The notes under the pieces: generated by a model
The model's database searches: none
What the model saw: the letters and a program-made list of their open reading frames with translations, nothing else
Told to the model about the DNA's origin: nothing
Translations under genes and position numbers: made by a program
Shown: positions 54,640 to 64,000 of the stretch, piece by piece
Layout of the letters: every line of letters begins with the position of its first letter
How positions within the stretch are numbered: position 1 is the first letter of the stretch
Source of the DNA: Uloborus plumipes
Lineage: Eukaryota > Arthropoda > Arachnida > Araneae > Uloboridae
Assembly (NCBI GenBank): GCA_038373865.1
Contig: JAXGGA010001586.1
Coordinates: 1 to 64,000 of the forward strand
DNA: 64,000 nt
Direction of reading: 5' to 3'

Positions 54640-54795
54640 ACATGCAATGCACCGCCAACTCGGTTTTTCCATCCATGGACTGCAGTTTCGTGCTTGTTGG
54701 CACTCGTCAGCCTGGAATAGGAAGTAACCGAGCTGGAGGCAAAAAGCAAAGACAGCCAACAAACTGATAGCTAATGACCGGCGAAAGACAGCACA
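54640..54795 (-). ncRNA. Hammerhead ribozyme motif, copy B (complete core)
   Basis: Minus strand, 54720 downwards: CTATTCCAGG, CTGACGAG (54703-54710), stem II TGC/GCA with loop CAACAA, CGAAAC, TGCAGTC ending at 54678, then CATGGATGGAA. The conserved bases CUGANGA, GAAA and the GUC triplet are present and stem II closes with G-C. Stem I pairs CCAGG with CATGG except one G-A mismatch, plus an outer TTCC/GGAA. Stem III ACTGCAGT is a self-complementary palindrome like that of Penelope-element hammerheads, which are thought to act as dimers. Flanks GCCTCCAGCTCGGTTACTTC and AACCGAGTTGGCGGTGC are shared with A and C. Confidence 0.85.
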
Positions 54796-54822
54796 GAGCT
54801 ACGGTACGACTCTTAAATTTAA

Positions 54823-55544
54823 CCCATTAATGCCTGACATTTTTTTCCCTAAGATATTTTATATACTGGTTACAAACAGTGTTTAATGGACAGGAAAAAT
54901 AATTAAAAAAATATTGTGTAATGTCTAAAATTTTTTCGTGCGACCTCCGCCGTATCTGCGCACGCGCCAAGTCTCTTCGGACTTTCTCGAAATAGGGGGG
55001 AATAGCAACGAGGAAGAAGTAAGCGAACAAAAGCTGAAGGAATCGGGAAGTGCGCATCCTTAACCTATCCCCCCTTTTTCAGATGGAAGCGTCCGTGGCT
55101 GCCAGGCGCACAAAACGCAAACAGACAGTAAAAAATAATTTTTTTACTGGAAAGAAAAATGGTCCCTTAAAAGTTACGATTGATCCCAGAGGGTACATAC
55201 TTGTTTCACTGAAATTTTTTTCTGCCTACGATATAATATTTAAAAAGACATTTTATAAGAAGAAATAAAATCAGCAATGAACATAAACTGGGAAGCTGGG
55301 AATAACTTTGAAAACTTAGCTTTTTTTTCTTGAGATCGTGAACGATGTCATTTTTGATAAAGATCCTATTAGGACTGCTACAGCACACACTTTACAATGG
55401 TTATGTGCTGCAATCTGTTAATAACGAATTGAAACAATACCAAGGTACTCATTGAACACTATTATTTGGTTGAAATGTTTATTTTGGGGAAATTCAGACC
55501 CTCTTTTGGACCGTCCCTGAAAAGGGACGCTAGGCATTAATGGG
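54823..55544. mobile_element. piggyBac-like element, TTAA target
   Basis: TTAA at 54819-54822 and 55545-55548; CCCATTAATGCCTGAC at the left, CGCTAGGCATTAATGGG at the right. A 72-codon frame (55050-55268) contains ASVAARRTKRKQTVKNNFF but I do not recognise it as piggyBac transposase. It lies between hammerhead copies B and C, which have opposite orientations. Confidence 0.8.
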
Positions 55545-55639
55545 TTAAAATCGGTGCAACTCTAAATTTATGAGTTGCACCACACCACTGTACGTCACTC
55601 GCTGGTGTTCTAATTTCACATTAGCTACCAGTTTTTTTC

Positions 55640-55775
55640 TGGCTCTCTTTGCTTCATAAGAGGATTTCTGCTCTCCAGCTCGGTTACTTCCTATTCCAAG
55701 CTGACGAGTGCCAATGAGCAAGAAACAGCAGTCCTTGGATGGAATAACCGAGTTGGCGGTGTGTTGCATGTTTCT
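55640..55775 (+). ncRNA. Hammerhead ribozyme motif, copy C (one stem II change)
   Basis: CTATTCCAAG, CTGACGAG (55701-55708), stem II TGC/GCA with loop CAATGA, AGAAAC (the C closing stem II is A), AGCAGTC ending at 55733, CTTGGATGGAATA. Core bases CUGANGA, GAAA and GUC are kept. Stem I AAG/CTT then TATTCC/GGAATA pairs well around a GGAT bulge. Flanks CTCCAGCTCGGTTACTTC and ACCGAGTTGGCGGTG match B. Confidence 0.78.
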
Positions 55776-57229
55776 GCCTTAGCCCTGGCTTTGGGGAGTC
55801 GACTTAACTGCTTTATAGCGTTAAGGATGGTCGATTATGAGATCGTCTGAAAGTGACTGTCCCAAGCCAGAGCTGGGGCTGTACTCCAAGCAAACACAAA
55901 ACAGTTCGCCTACGACATTAAAATCTGCAGTCCATGCCAAATTAATTTTAACAACCAGTGTGAAGATAAGCTCAGTTTCAGTGAGAGGATACCTACTGTT
56001 GGGCCAAACCTAAACTGGCAGCGGTATAATGCTGATCTTAGGATATGTGTAGGCTTCACAATGCTGCCAGGTAAGGTTTGCCCCAACTTTAGCTCCATGA
56101 TGTGTATGACTATACCTGACTGACGATCGCTAATAAGAGGGGAAAGTATATGGAAGTCCTGGATGAGCTACTTGGGAGAGATTGCTAGTTAAAGCAGCAC
56201 ACATTAGCTACAGGGGAGTGGGATAGGGCTTTTCAACTTGTACGTATGAGTCCATTTGTGCGATTACAATGTATATATGAGTTCCAGGAGCAGAGTAAGG
56301 AAGGCGGGGGGGGGGTCTATTTCCCAGAGCCCTAGGTTTTAACGTACACCGAAAACTGAGTAAGGTATTTCATGCAGATCTGAGCTAAGGTTGTATGACA
56401 AATCTCGTCCCCGGAACGTAATTCTGGCTGCGCTAGTGATAAGTTCATAAGAGAAATTTCAATGTGGCCATTGAAACAAATTCAGAGCGCCACTACAGCT
56501 TCGAACGATTTCAAAGTGAAAGTAAGAATAGAGCTAGACTCGCTGACCAATCACAGGTCATTTCAAAGGAGACGGCCTTGAAATTATCTATGCTAATGCT
56601 TTTTTTTTTTTTTTTTTTGCACAAGCCTCGGGCTGCAAAAGAAACATTACCAATTGGGCAAGCAACGCAGGAGTCATTTAAATCGCAGCAGATATCCATC
56701 TAATGGATATCGATGAGCATGTAACCTGCGTGGCATACAAATACAAGTCAATAAATTCGGAAAAGTCGACCCAAGGTGACGCAGTTTCTTCAAATCATCC
56801 ATTTAAGAAGAGACTGTGGCAGGTGTTATGCGGAAGAACTCGAGTTCTTAAAAAGAGCCCGAAACTCGTTATCGCCAAGGAAAGACACAGAAACCATCCC
56901 ATCCCTTTGGGCTCTAGCAAGAAAAAACAAACAAACGCAAGGGACTGGAGTCGTTTGAGTAAAGGATAAATTTCACCCAAAAACCATCTGCTCCCTCTCC
57001 CTTCTGCACCAATATCATCATTTTTCCGAAGACGTTACGGATGGCAGATGTTCCTCGACTTCCGATGGGCGGGAAATGGACTATTTATTTTTAACAACAA
57101 GTAATGGCAGCTTAAAAAGTGTTGGAACACGTTGGAAGGGTTCTTCCCGAGTAAGAAATAATCGGGACAGCAGTTAAGATACCTCCGAAGTGGATTGAAG
57201 ATAGAATGATGACCAGAGGAATCCGTATG
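55776..57229. other. Unique sequence, no gene recognised
   Basis: Frames 56464-56703, 56703-56969 and minus-strand ones lack known domains. A G tract (56306-56315) and a poly-T (56600-56618) are present. Confidence 0.35.
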
Positions 57230-57572
57230 CACTGCAAAAAATGAATTGTTTTTACTGTATAATACTGGCAGCCGAGGTTCCAATTTAAAACTGTAAAATG
57301 CATAGTAATAAACAGTAAAACTAGCATTTTCACAGTTTCTAACTGCAAGGTTAGAAATTTTATAGTTTATTGCCGTAAAATTAAGCTGTAGTATACTGTA
57401 AAAACAGTATACTGGCAGCAGAAGTTCCAGCTTAAATCCATAAAATGCAAGGAAATAAACTGTTAAATTAGCAATTTTGCAGTTTATTACTGTAAAATTA
57501 GCAATTTTTACAGTTTGTTACTATAAGATTAGCTGCATTATACTGTAAAACCAACATTCATTTTTTACAGTT
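57230..57572 (+). repeat. HPA hairpin-array element
   Basis: CACTGCAAAAAATGAATTG to AACATTCATTTTTTACAGTT, with GGCAGCCGAGGTTCCAATTT and GGCAGCAGAAGTTCCAGCTT landmarks: two half-units. Confidence 0.82.
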
Positions 57573-57956
57573 GATAAATAATATATTTTACTGACAGTTT
57601 AAAAAGTGTTGAAGGGAGAAAAAAGTTAGTAATCAGCTTTGTATCCGGAAGTACGAAATATTTGCAAAAGCAGCTGAGAGATGGAGAGAAGTGGATTAAA
57701 GATAGAATGATGGCCAGGGGCACTTGGGAAGTCACGAAAGGTCGCTGAGACCTCCCAAAAATGTCTCAACTCGGCGATTTTGTATTGACTGTTCGGCTAA
57801 TTTGGAGATTTAATACCAATGTTGAACTTTTCAAATGCCTGACTGTCCCAGTTGATTAGAAATGCATGCCCGTATTTTATCATTCGGCAAAATTTGAATT
57901 CTATTCGGCAAATTGAGGATTTCCACCCTCCCGAAAATTTTCGATACACTGCAAAA
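57573..57956. other. Intergenic, no gene recognised
   Basis: Contains GGGAAGTCACGAAAGGTCGCTGAGACCTCCC, similar to palindromic hAT subterminal pieces elsewhere; no ends found. Confidence 0.3.
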
Positions 57957-59679
57957 AATAAGTTGTTTTTATAGTGTAATATTGAAAGCAAAGGTTTCAG
58001 ATTGAAACTAAAAGCGCAGTAATAAACTGTAAGACTAGCTATTTTACAGTTTATTACTGAAAAGCTAGCAATTTTACAGTTTATTACTGTAAAGCTAGCA
58101 ATTTTACAGTTTATTACTGTAAAATTAGCAATTTTACAGTTTATTACCATAAAATAAGCTCGGTTATACTGTAAAAACAACAATGTAATATTGGTTCCAA
58201 TGTAGAAACCATAAAAACTTTCTCATATACCGTAAAATGGGGTGCATAGGAACAGCGGGGTCAATCGGAACAAAACTTCCCGACCATACAAAGAAATTCT
58301 TCATAAATAAACTATTGGGTATTTTTCGCCATGAATTTTTTTTTAGAAAGGTAAGATCATAGGAAGTAGGAAAAAATTACTTTTGTCAATCTGGCAACGC
58401 TACTGGCTTCTAATTAGGGCTGCACGTGGAATGCTAGAAAACATCACATTTTCATAGACTGCAAAACTTCATATGCAAGAACAAACCTTCGTATATTTCA
58501 AAGCTATGAGCAGTATGTTTCTATTATATGTGTATCTGAACAACAGAATACCACATTAGAATTTACATTTTTTATAAATTGTGTTCTTACAATGAAGAAT
58601 TCTGAAAAATGCCACAGGAAAAAAAATTGCGGGGTGAATCAGAACACTTAGTTCTGTTGTTCCAATTCAAACTTATTTGAAGGAAACTGTTTGAAAAATC
58701 AAGATTCTAACCCCAATTCTTCTAATCAAGACAAGGACAAAGATTTTTTATCCTTTCTCGTGAGCAACTAGATCTTGGAATGACAAACAGTTGCAGATTT
58801 CAAAAGATTTTTTCTCCAGGAGACTTCTTTTTACTTAAAATACGAGGAGGAAACTTAAGCCAAGTCACAATTGATAGTTTTAAGGACAAGTACATATTTG
58901 TGGACGGACATGAGTGACTTCAATTCATGTTAAAGCTCTGTATTTCAATTCAAAGCATTTCTTAAAATTATTTTTCATTTTTCATAAGTTCAAAATTATT
59001 TTGAATTTTGGCAAATTATAAACGTTTACTGGTATTGAAATTATACATTTATTTGACAGTAATTATCTGTTCTTATTCTCCCCCATCAATATTACTCATG
59101 TTTGTAAGACCTATTACAGGTTAAATTGAAAAAAAAAATTTTAACATGTGTTCCGATTGACCCCTATCAGCGGGGTGATTCGGAACACTCATAATTTCCT
59201 ATATGTTTTAATAATAACTGTTCAAAATGTTTTGTCTTTGCTTGGAATATCAAAAGTAAAGCAAGACCGAAGTTTTTACCCAAAAAATCAAATTAAAAAA
59301 AATCTTTTAACGGCTCTTTTTACAATCAAAGCTGAAAAGTGTTCCGATTCACCCCATTTTACGGTACTAATAAAAATGTATATTGATCAAACTAGTTTAA
59401 TGTTATGGATTGCAATGTTCTTTATTGTTTTCTTGATTGTTGATGCACACTTCCTTCTCAAAATTAAACATTATTTTGTCTCAGATAGGAGCTATACGAA
59501 CTGTTAAAACTGTATAAAGCGCGCAGAAATAAACTTTAAAACGAACAATTTTAGTTTATTACTGTAAACTAGCAATTTTAAAGTTCACTACAGTAAAATT
59601 TGCAATTTTTACTTGTTCATTACTATAAAATTACTACAAAATTAGCTGCATTTTCTGTAAAAACAATTCATTTTTAGTG
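57957..59679 (+). repeat. HPA hairpin-array element with large MITE
   Basis: CACTGCAAAAAATAAGTTG start, AACAATTCATTTTTAGTG end. Four near-identical 30-base modules (GCTAGCAATTTTACAGTTTA) at 58035-58145. Interrupted by 58230-59364 and a further ~130 bases of unexplained sequence. Confidence 0.75.
58230..59364. mobile_element. TA-flanked element with CCGTAAAATGGGGTG ends
   Basis: TA, CCGTAAAATGGGGTGCATAG at the left; GTTCCGATTCACCCCATTTT, ACGG, TA at the right. Internal TGTTCCGATTGACCCC and GGGGTGATTCGGAACAC repeats echo the ends. Mariner-style MITE, 1.1 kb; no transposase recognised in the frame at 59148-59507. Confidence 0.82.
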
Positions 59680-60030
59680 TAGGGGTTACCCACGATGGTG
59701 ACAAAGGTTTCTCACCAAGATGATCATGGGAGCCCCAATAAGACTCAACCGGTAGTCAAATCAATGCGTAATCCGAAAAGGGGAAGGTACTTTTAAATTG
59801 CTGCTACAAGATAAAGCTAATCAAATGTTTCTGATAACTTAAAATTGTTTCTCACTTTCACTCATATCTCACTCTTCCATAACTTATCAACTAAGAAGAA
59901 AAAAAAAAAAGACCTGTTTGAAATAATAAATTGGGGGTAGAGTTTTTTCACGTGGCGAATGATACTGGTATTTTTAGTCGCCATTTTCTTTTATAGGCGA
60001 GTGGCGACCCGCTGATTTTGATCTTTATTT
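59680..60030. other. Intergenic, no gene recognised
   Basis: No repeat copy or domain. Confidence 0.3.
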
Positions 60031-60032
60031 AC

Positions 60033-60118
60033 CTTTCGGTAGCTCAATTGGTACAGTAATGGAACTTTATGTAGCAATCTTAATGGTCCCGGGTTCGATC
60101 TTTGATTCAGGCGAATGG
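60033..60118 (+). repeat. tRNA-like (SINE head) sequence
   Basis: GGTAGCTCAATTGGTACAG (box A) and GGGTTCGATCTTTG (box B) spaced as in a tRNA, but the T-stem does not pair (CCCGG against TTTGA). Probably a SINE head or decayed tRNA pseudogene. Confidence 0.5.
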
Positions 60119-60203
60119 TTCTCTTCCCTCTTCTCACTTCAAAAGTCATAAGTTTCAAATCAACAAACACAAAGGATAAACACAACGTATAAAAAGCAAA
60201 AAG

Positions 60204-60363
60204 GCGCAGGAATACTGCAGACACGTGTTTCGGCGTTACAAGGAACGCCTTTTTCAACGAAAAAAATTGTGAGTTGTCTGTGCATCCATAAGCTCACATT
60301 TTTTTTGCACTGAAAAAGGCGTTCTTTGTAACGCCGAAACACGTGCCTGCAGTATTCCTGTGC
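60204..60363. repeat. Penelope-like inverted repeat with GAAACACGTGTC motif
   Basis: Arms of about 52 bases (60204-60255, 60311-60363): TGAAAAAGGCGTTCTTTGTA, ACGCCGAAACACGTG, CTGCAGTATTCCTGTGC and the inverse. The arrangement GGCG-loop-CGCC-GAAA-CACGTG(TC) resembles the stem II/GAAA/palindromic stem III of Penelope hammerheads, but CTGAAAAA lacks the invariant G of CTGANGA. Confidence 0.6.
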
Positions 60364-61131
60364 ATTTGCGCTTTTTATACGTCGTTTTTTTCCTTTACAT
60401 TTATGCACAAAGGTATTTATTTATCTATTCCAACAAATACAGTTTGAATTTGCAAAACAAATAAAAACCGCCCCCCCCTCCCCATACCGACAAAAACTAA
60501 ACTGTCAGGTCTGATTGTCTTCCTTGTTTAAAGAAAACACACGTGGGGGAGGGGCGCAAAATGGTGTCGAACGGCAACAGAGGAGTGTTTGTTTATTCTC
60601 ATTCGAGAGGACTTTCGAATACAGGAAACGAGCATTCGGAAATTATTCGATAGAAGTGATTAAATTTTTGAAAAGGAAACCGCGCGGAATGCGAACGTAT
60701 TTGCTCCGATTCTAGCAGGGTGGGATTCGGGTGTGGCGAAAAAAAGAACACAATTGTCGCCTGCTTTTTTTTTCCACTTACCAAAACACTCAAAAAGAAG
60801 GAGAGCAGTTTTTTTTTTCTTCCCCGCCGAAATCACTTAAAATTTATCAAAAAACACCTTTCGACAATTGCATCTTTTCTTCTACTTAATCATTTGGATT
60901 TACCGGAACGAAAGGGCGGGAAAGAGTGGTTAATGGTGTTGGAAAAGAGCAAACCACTTCTCATTCTTCAAGCCTTGTGTTAGTGGCTTAAATGTTGGTT
61001 TAGAGTTTATTTATTAGCTTTACACAGTAGCTTTTACCCTTTAGAAAGCTGAGAATTCGATCATTCAAAGAAGTGAAAAAGTTTCGATACAAATCTTGAA
61101 AAGTGTATCACGAACTAAAATGCAATTCCAG
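60364..61131. other. Unique sequence, no gene recognised
   Basis: Frames 60515-60715 and 60720-60983 (plus) lack domains. Confidence 0.3.
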
Positions 61132-61424
61132 CAAGGGTGGATCCAGAAATATTCCAAACACGGGGTGATTGATTTTTTTTTTCTACTTGCCCCCCTTTTT
61201 TTGCCACATATCCTGGTTAAGACATGTTTATTACAAATTTTTCGGTCTTCAATTTCGAAAAAAATTCAGATCAGAGCCTCGAATCCCAACCACTTCTTAA
61301 AAGTACCATCGAAGATCATCTAAAATTGCCTTTTTAGAACTTTTAAGTCGAAAAACTGCTGGAGAAGAGTCCCTCAAGGGAGGGGCGGTCGCCCCCCATC
61401 GCTCCTCCCTTGCATCCGTCCTTG
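61132..61424 (+). mobile_element. hAT MITE family 3
   Basis: CAAGGGTGGATCCAGAAATA to TTGCATCCGTCCTTG; flanks AATTCCAG and AATTAAAA agree at 5 of 8. Internal AGATCAGAGCC..CGAATCCC and ACTGCTGGAGAAGAGTCCCT match 21518-21775; carries GGGGCGGTCGCCCCCC like 4406. Confidence 0.82.
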
Positions 61425-61687
61425 AATTAAAACCAAATAATTCATTTCCATTTCTAAGTTGATTTCTGAAAATAGAACCCCCCCCCCCCCTTTTTTTTAA
61501 CTAAAGAAACTTACATTTAAAAATAAGGAAAAAAAAAAGAAAAAACCTACACAAGCGACATCTTAACCTCCTCAATCACGGCGTCACAGGTAGGAGACAC
61601 TAAACAACACTGGTGAATAAAATGGGAACAATACTAGATAATGTTCTTGTTGGTGGATGACAGAACGAAAAAAACCGTTATGAGACC

Positions 61688-62107
61688 CAGGGCCTGATTA
61701 CCCAAAAGGCTCGGGAAGCATGAGCTTCCTCTCAGAAATTTCAAAGCAAAAATGACAGGAAAACTTCTTAAAAACCCCAGTTCCCACATTTTAATTCGAT
61801 TTTAAAGATAATTCGTTCAATGTAGTTTAGCACAACTCTGTTACTATGGATTTTTATGCTAATTTTGTGAAGTGATAAATCTTATTCAACGACAAACCAC
61901 CCTTATTTGCTGAAAATCATAATGCAAGCATATAGGAAAAACTTTAATCTCAATTCTGCTGGGCCACTCTAGGAATAATCTTTGTAGCATTAGTGAGTTT
62001 TGTTTCTTCAACGTGCAGAGTTTTTCGAACATTGTCTTTAAACGAAAAGTGGAGGGCCCCTACAGGAGACTGAGCTTCCCCTAACTTTAGAGGTTAATCT
62101 GGCCCTA
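61688..62107. mobile_element. Possible hAT-like element (CAGGGCCTGATTA)
   Basis: CAGGGCCTGATTACCC at the left and GGTTAATCTGGCCCTA at the right are inverted relatives, with GAGCTTCC near both ends. No matching 8-base flank is seen. Confidence 0.45.
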
Positions 62108-63123
62108 CCCCCACCCACAAACACGTACACAAGAAAGCTGCGCTAGTAACATTAGCCCATAATCCTGTTCCGCCAACGAGCTTCAACAGTTTGTCGGAAA
62201 AAATACAACAAAGGGAAACAACCGTTTTGTCATTATTAAAGAAAAATAGTAGACATTTTTTTCGGTCAGCCAATTATTTTTTTTTTTAAATACGCCATCC
62301 CTTTGTACACATTCAACAGAGTTAAATTTAACAAATTATAGGATAACGTAAGTGAAAATTTACAAAACAACCCACATGGGTAAACATTCAATTTTGAAAG
62401 AACAGAAAAAAAGAAAAAAAATTGCTCAATAAGAAAAAAAAAAAAACATTTTATGTTTCGTTAAATTTTTGTACAAAGGTTCTGAAAAAAAAAACAAAAG
62501 AATAAATACAAAAGTAAATAAAAAAATAAATAAAAACTAAAAAACAATAAAAAGAAAACAAAAAAATAATAAAAATGAAGGAATAAATAACCAAAATTTA
62601 TTAATAAATAATAATAAAAAATTTTTAAAAATAAATCAATAAATTTTTTTAATTTAAACTCATTCAATGCCTTGAAAAACGAGAAGATGATAAGGAATGA
62701 ATGCCCATCATCGCGACTTCCGCGTTGAACAAAAGAGATCCACGCCCCTCCGTACGTGACGCGACCTCCAAAGCAAACGAGAATGACAAGAGGGATTAGC
62801 GCCAAACCGCTTCTCCGAGTGACAAAACGAACCACTTATGCCATTTTCGCGCCACGAGGAGGAAAAGAAGGCGAACTGTGTTAAGAGAAGTTGGATAAAT
62901 ACGTCATGAACTCGAAACAACAGTTTTACTCGGACAGCCTAAATCCACAGAGACCCCACCTTCGAAAAGCAAAGAGAACGAAAACAGGCACCCCCGCGTC
63001 CCTCCTTAGAGTGCTCATTGTGTCTCCACTCGAAGAAATGCCTTCGAAATCCAAACAAAGCAATATGGCTCGTTCGAGAAGGAAAAATGGTTAATTTTCA
63101 ATAAGAGCTGACTTAGTTCTCTA
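62108..63123. other. Intergenic, partly repetitive, no gene recognised
   Basis: 62285-62400 (ACGCCATCCCTTTGTACA, TTAAATTTAACAAATTA, AACAACCCACATGG, TAAACATTCAATTT) is repeated at 63305-63420. 62460-62650 is A/T low complexity. 62900-63090 G+C-richer without domain. Confidence 0.4.
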
Positions 63124-63923
63124 CACTGCAAACAATAAAGTGTTGTTTTGCAGCAGAATACTGGCAGCAGATCCCATGTTCCAGTTTAAAACTCTAAAAG
63201 GCGCAGTAATAAACTAAAACCACAATTTTACAAGAAAAATACAATGTTAAAGAAGCACGTTCCTTGTAACGTCGAAACACGTGTCTTTTTTTATTTTTTT
63301 CAAAAATACGCCATCCCTTTGTACATATTCAACAATGTTAAATTTAACAAATTAACGGGATGACGTATGTGAAAAGTACAAAACAACCCACATGGATAAA
63401 CATTCAATTTGGTATATACATCAGAAAAATAATTTTGGTTAATAATAAATTAAAATAAAAATATAAGTAAAATATTTACATAATGGTAATGGAAAAAATA
63501 AATAAATAAATAAATAAAATAAATGAAAAAAAGTTTTTAAAGGAATAAATAATAAAATATATAAATAACAAAAATTAAATGTAAAAGAAAAAAAAAATAT
63601 ATATATATATATATATAAATAATAAAACATTAGAATTAAACACGTTCGAAACACGTGTCTGCAGTATCCCTGCATATTTGTGCTTCTTTTTAACGTTATA
63701 TTTTTCTTGACATTTGTTGCACAAAGGTATTTATATACCTCACAATTTTACAGTTGATTACCACAAAGTTTGCTGTATTATGCTGTAAAAACAACACTGG
63801 CAGCAGAGATTCCAGTTTAAAACTGCAAAATGCACAGTAAAAAAGTGTAAAACCACAATTTTAGTTTATAACCACAAAATTAGCTGTATTATACTATAAA
63901 AACAACAGCTATTTTTTACAGTG
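63124..63923 (+). repeat. HPA hairpin-array element with Penelope-like insert
   Basis: TA, CACTGCAAACAATAAAGTG at the left; CTATTTTTTACAGTG, TA at the right. Interrupted by 63240-63740. Confidence 0.75.
63240..63740. mobile_element. Penelope-like fragment in HPA
   Basis: GTTCCTTGTAACGTCGAAAC, ACGTGTC near the left and CGTTCGAAACACGTGTCTGC, AGTATCCCTGCATATTTGTG at the right are the same motif family as 60204-60363. The core is A/T low complexity including a TA run (63597-63617). Boundaries are approximate. Confidence 0.5.
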
Positions 63924-64000
63924 TAACATCAAAAGTTTCCCCCATAATTTCTGGTTCAGCGCAATTTCTACCCATCCAATCAATTTTCATTTTTCCTCCA

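Noticed and set aside
55050..55268. piggyBac transposase remnant
   Set aside because: The frame lies in a TTAA element, but I see none of the conserved DDD-domain or cysteine-rich motifs.
62461..62835. Transmembrane-like F/Y/L-rich minus-strand frame
   Set aside because: The hydrophobic half is translation of an A/T low-complexity stretch.

Overview
The window is a gene-poor stretch of animal nuclear DNA. It is A+T-rich and full of homopolymer runs. No open reading frame that I can recognise as a host gene is present, and no rRNA, CRISPR array or bacterial-style operon is seen. The content is almost entirely nested, mostly non-autonomous transposable elements: hAT-, Tc1/mariner/Tigger-, piggyBac- and Harbinger-like MITEs, Helitrons, tRNA-derived SINEs, Penelope-like fragments and one decayed larger DNA transposon. 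This mixture suggests an arthropod, possibly an arachnid, but the sequence alone does not settle the species. The longest recognisable coding remnants are transposase pseudogenes near 15.6-15.9 kb and 28.8-29.9 kb.

The dominant repeat, called here HPA (hairpin-array element), recurs in at least 16 places on both strands. It is built from roughly 30-base modules in which CTGTAAAA faces TTTTACAG, with termini of the form CACTGCAAAAAATGAA. HPA copies are favoured hosts for later insertions: a palindromic MITE (1109-1445), a hAT element with a perfect 8-base target duplication (2062-2594), a complete Helitron (23025-24602), palindromic TA-flanked MITEs (39716-39943, 58230-59364) and a Penelope-like fragment (63240-63740). 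In several cases removing the insert restores the HPA sequence exactly.

Layout: 0-15 kb holds HPA copies, a degenerate 76-base minisatellite (4.26-5.87 kb), hAT MITEs, a piggyBac-like MITE and G+C-richer unique islands. 15-20.2 kb holds a foldback element with an inserted mariner-family relic, a decayed Helitron and a second foldback copy carrying three further insertions. 21-26.5 kb holds Harbinger-like and hAT MITEs, the Helitron, a SINE and the first hammerhead-like motif. 27.9-30.4 kb is an inverted-duplicated DNA transposon. 32-38.2 kb holds Tigger, piggyBac and hAT nests and a second hammerhead-like motif. 38.7-48.2 kb holds a SINE, a 30-base tandem array, a second Helitron and Tigger/hAT MITEs. 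49-64 kb holds more hAT, Harbinger-like and piggyBac-like MITEs, two more hammerhead motifs and Penelope-like inverted repeats.

The most notable observation is four copies of a short element carrying a hammerhead-ribozyme-like core (26.06, 35.08, 54.69 and 55.71 kb). One copy (minus strand, about 54.69 kb) keeps every core base I can check: CUGACGAG, a stem II of UGC/GCA, CGAAAC and a GUC cleavage triplet. Nothing here suggests cooperating genes. The window reads as a layered record of transposon insertions, and many relative ages can be deduced from the nesting.
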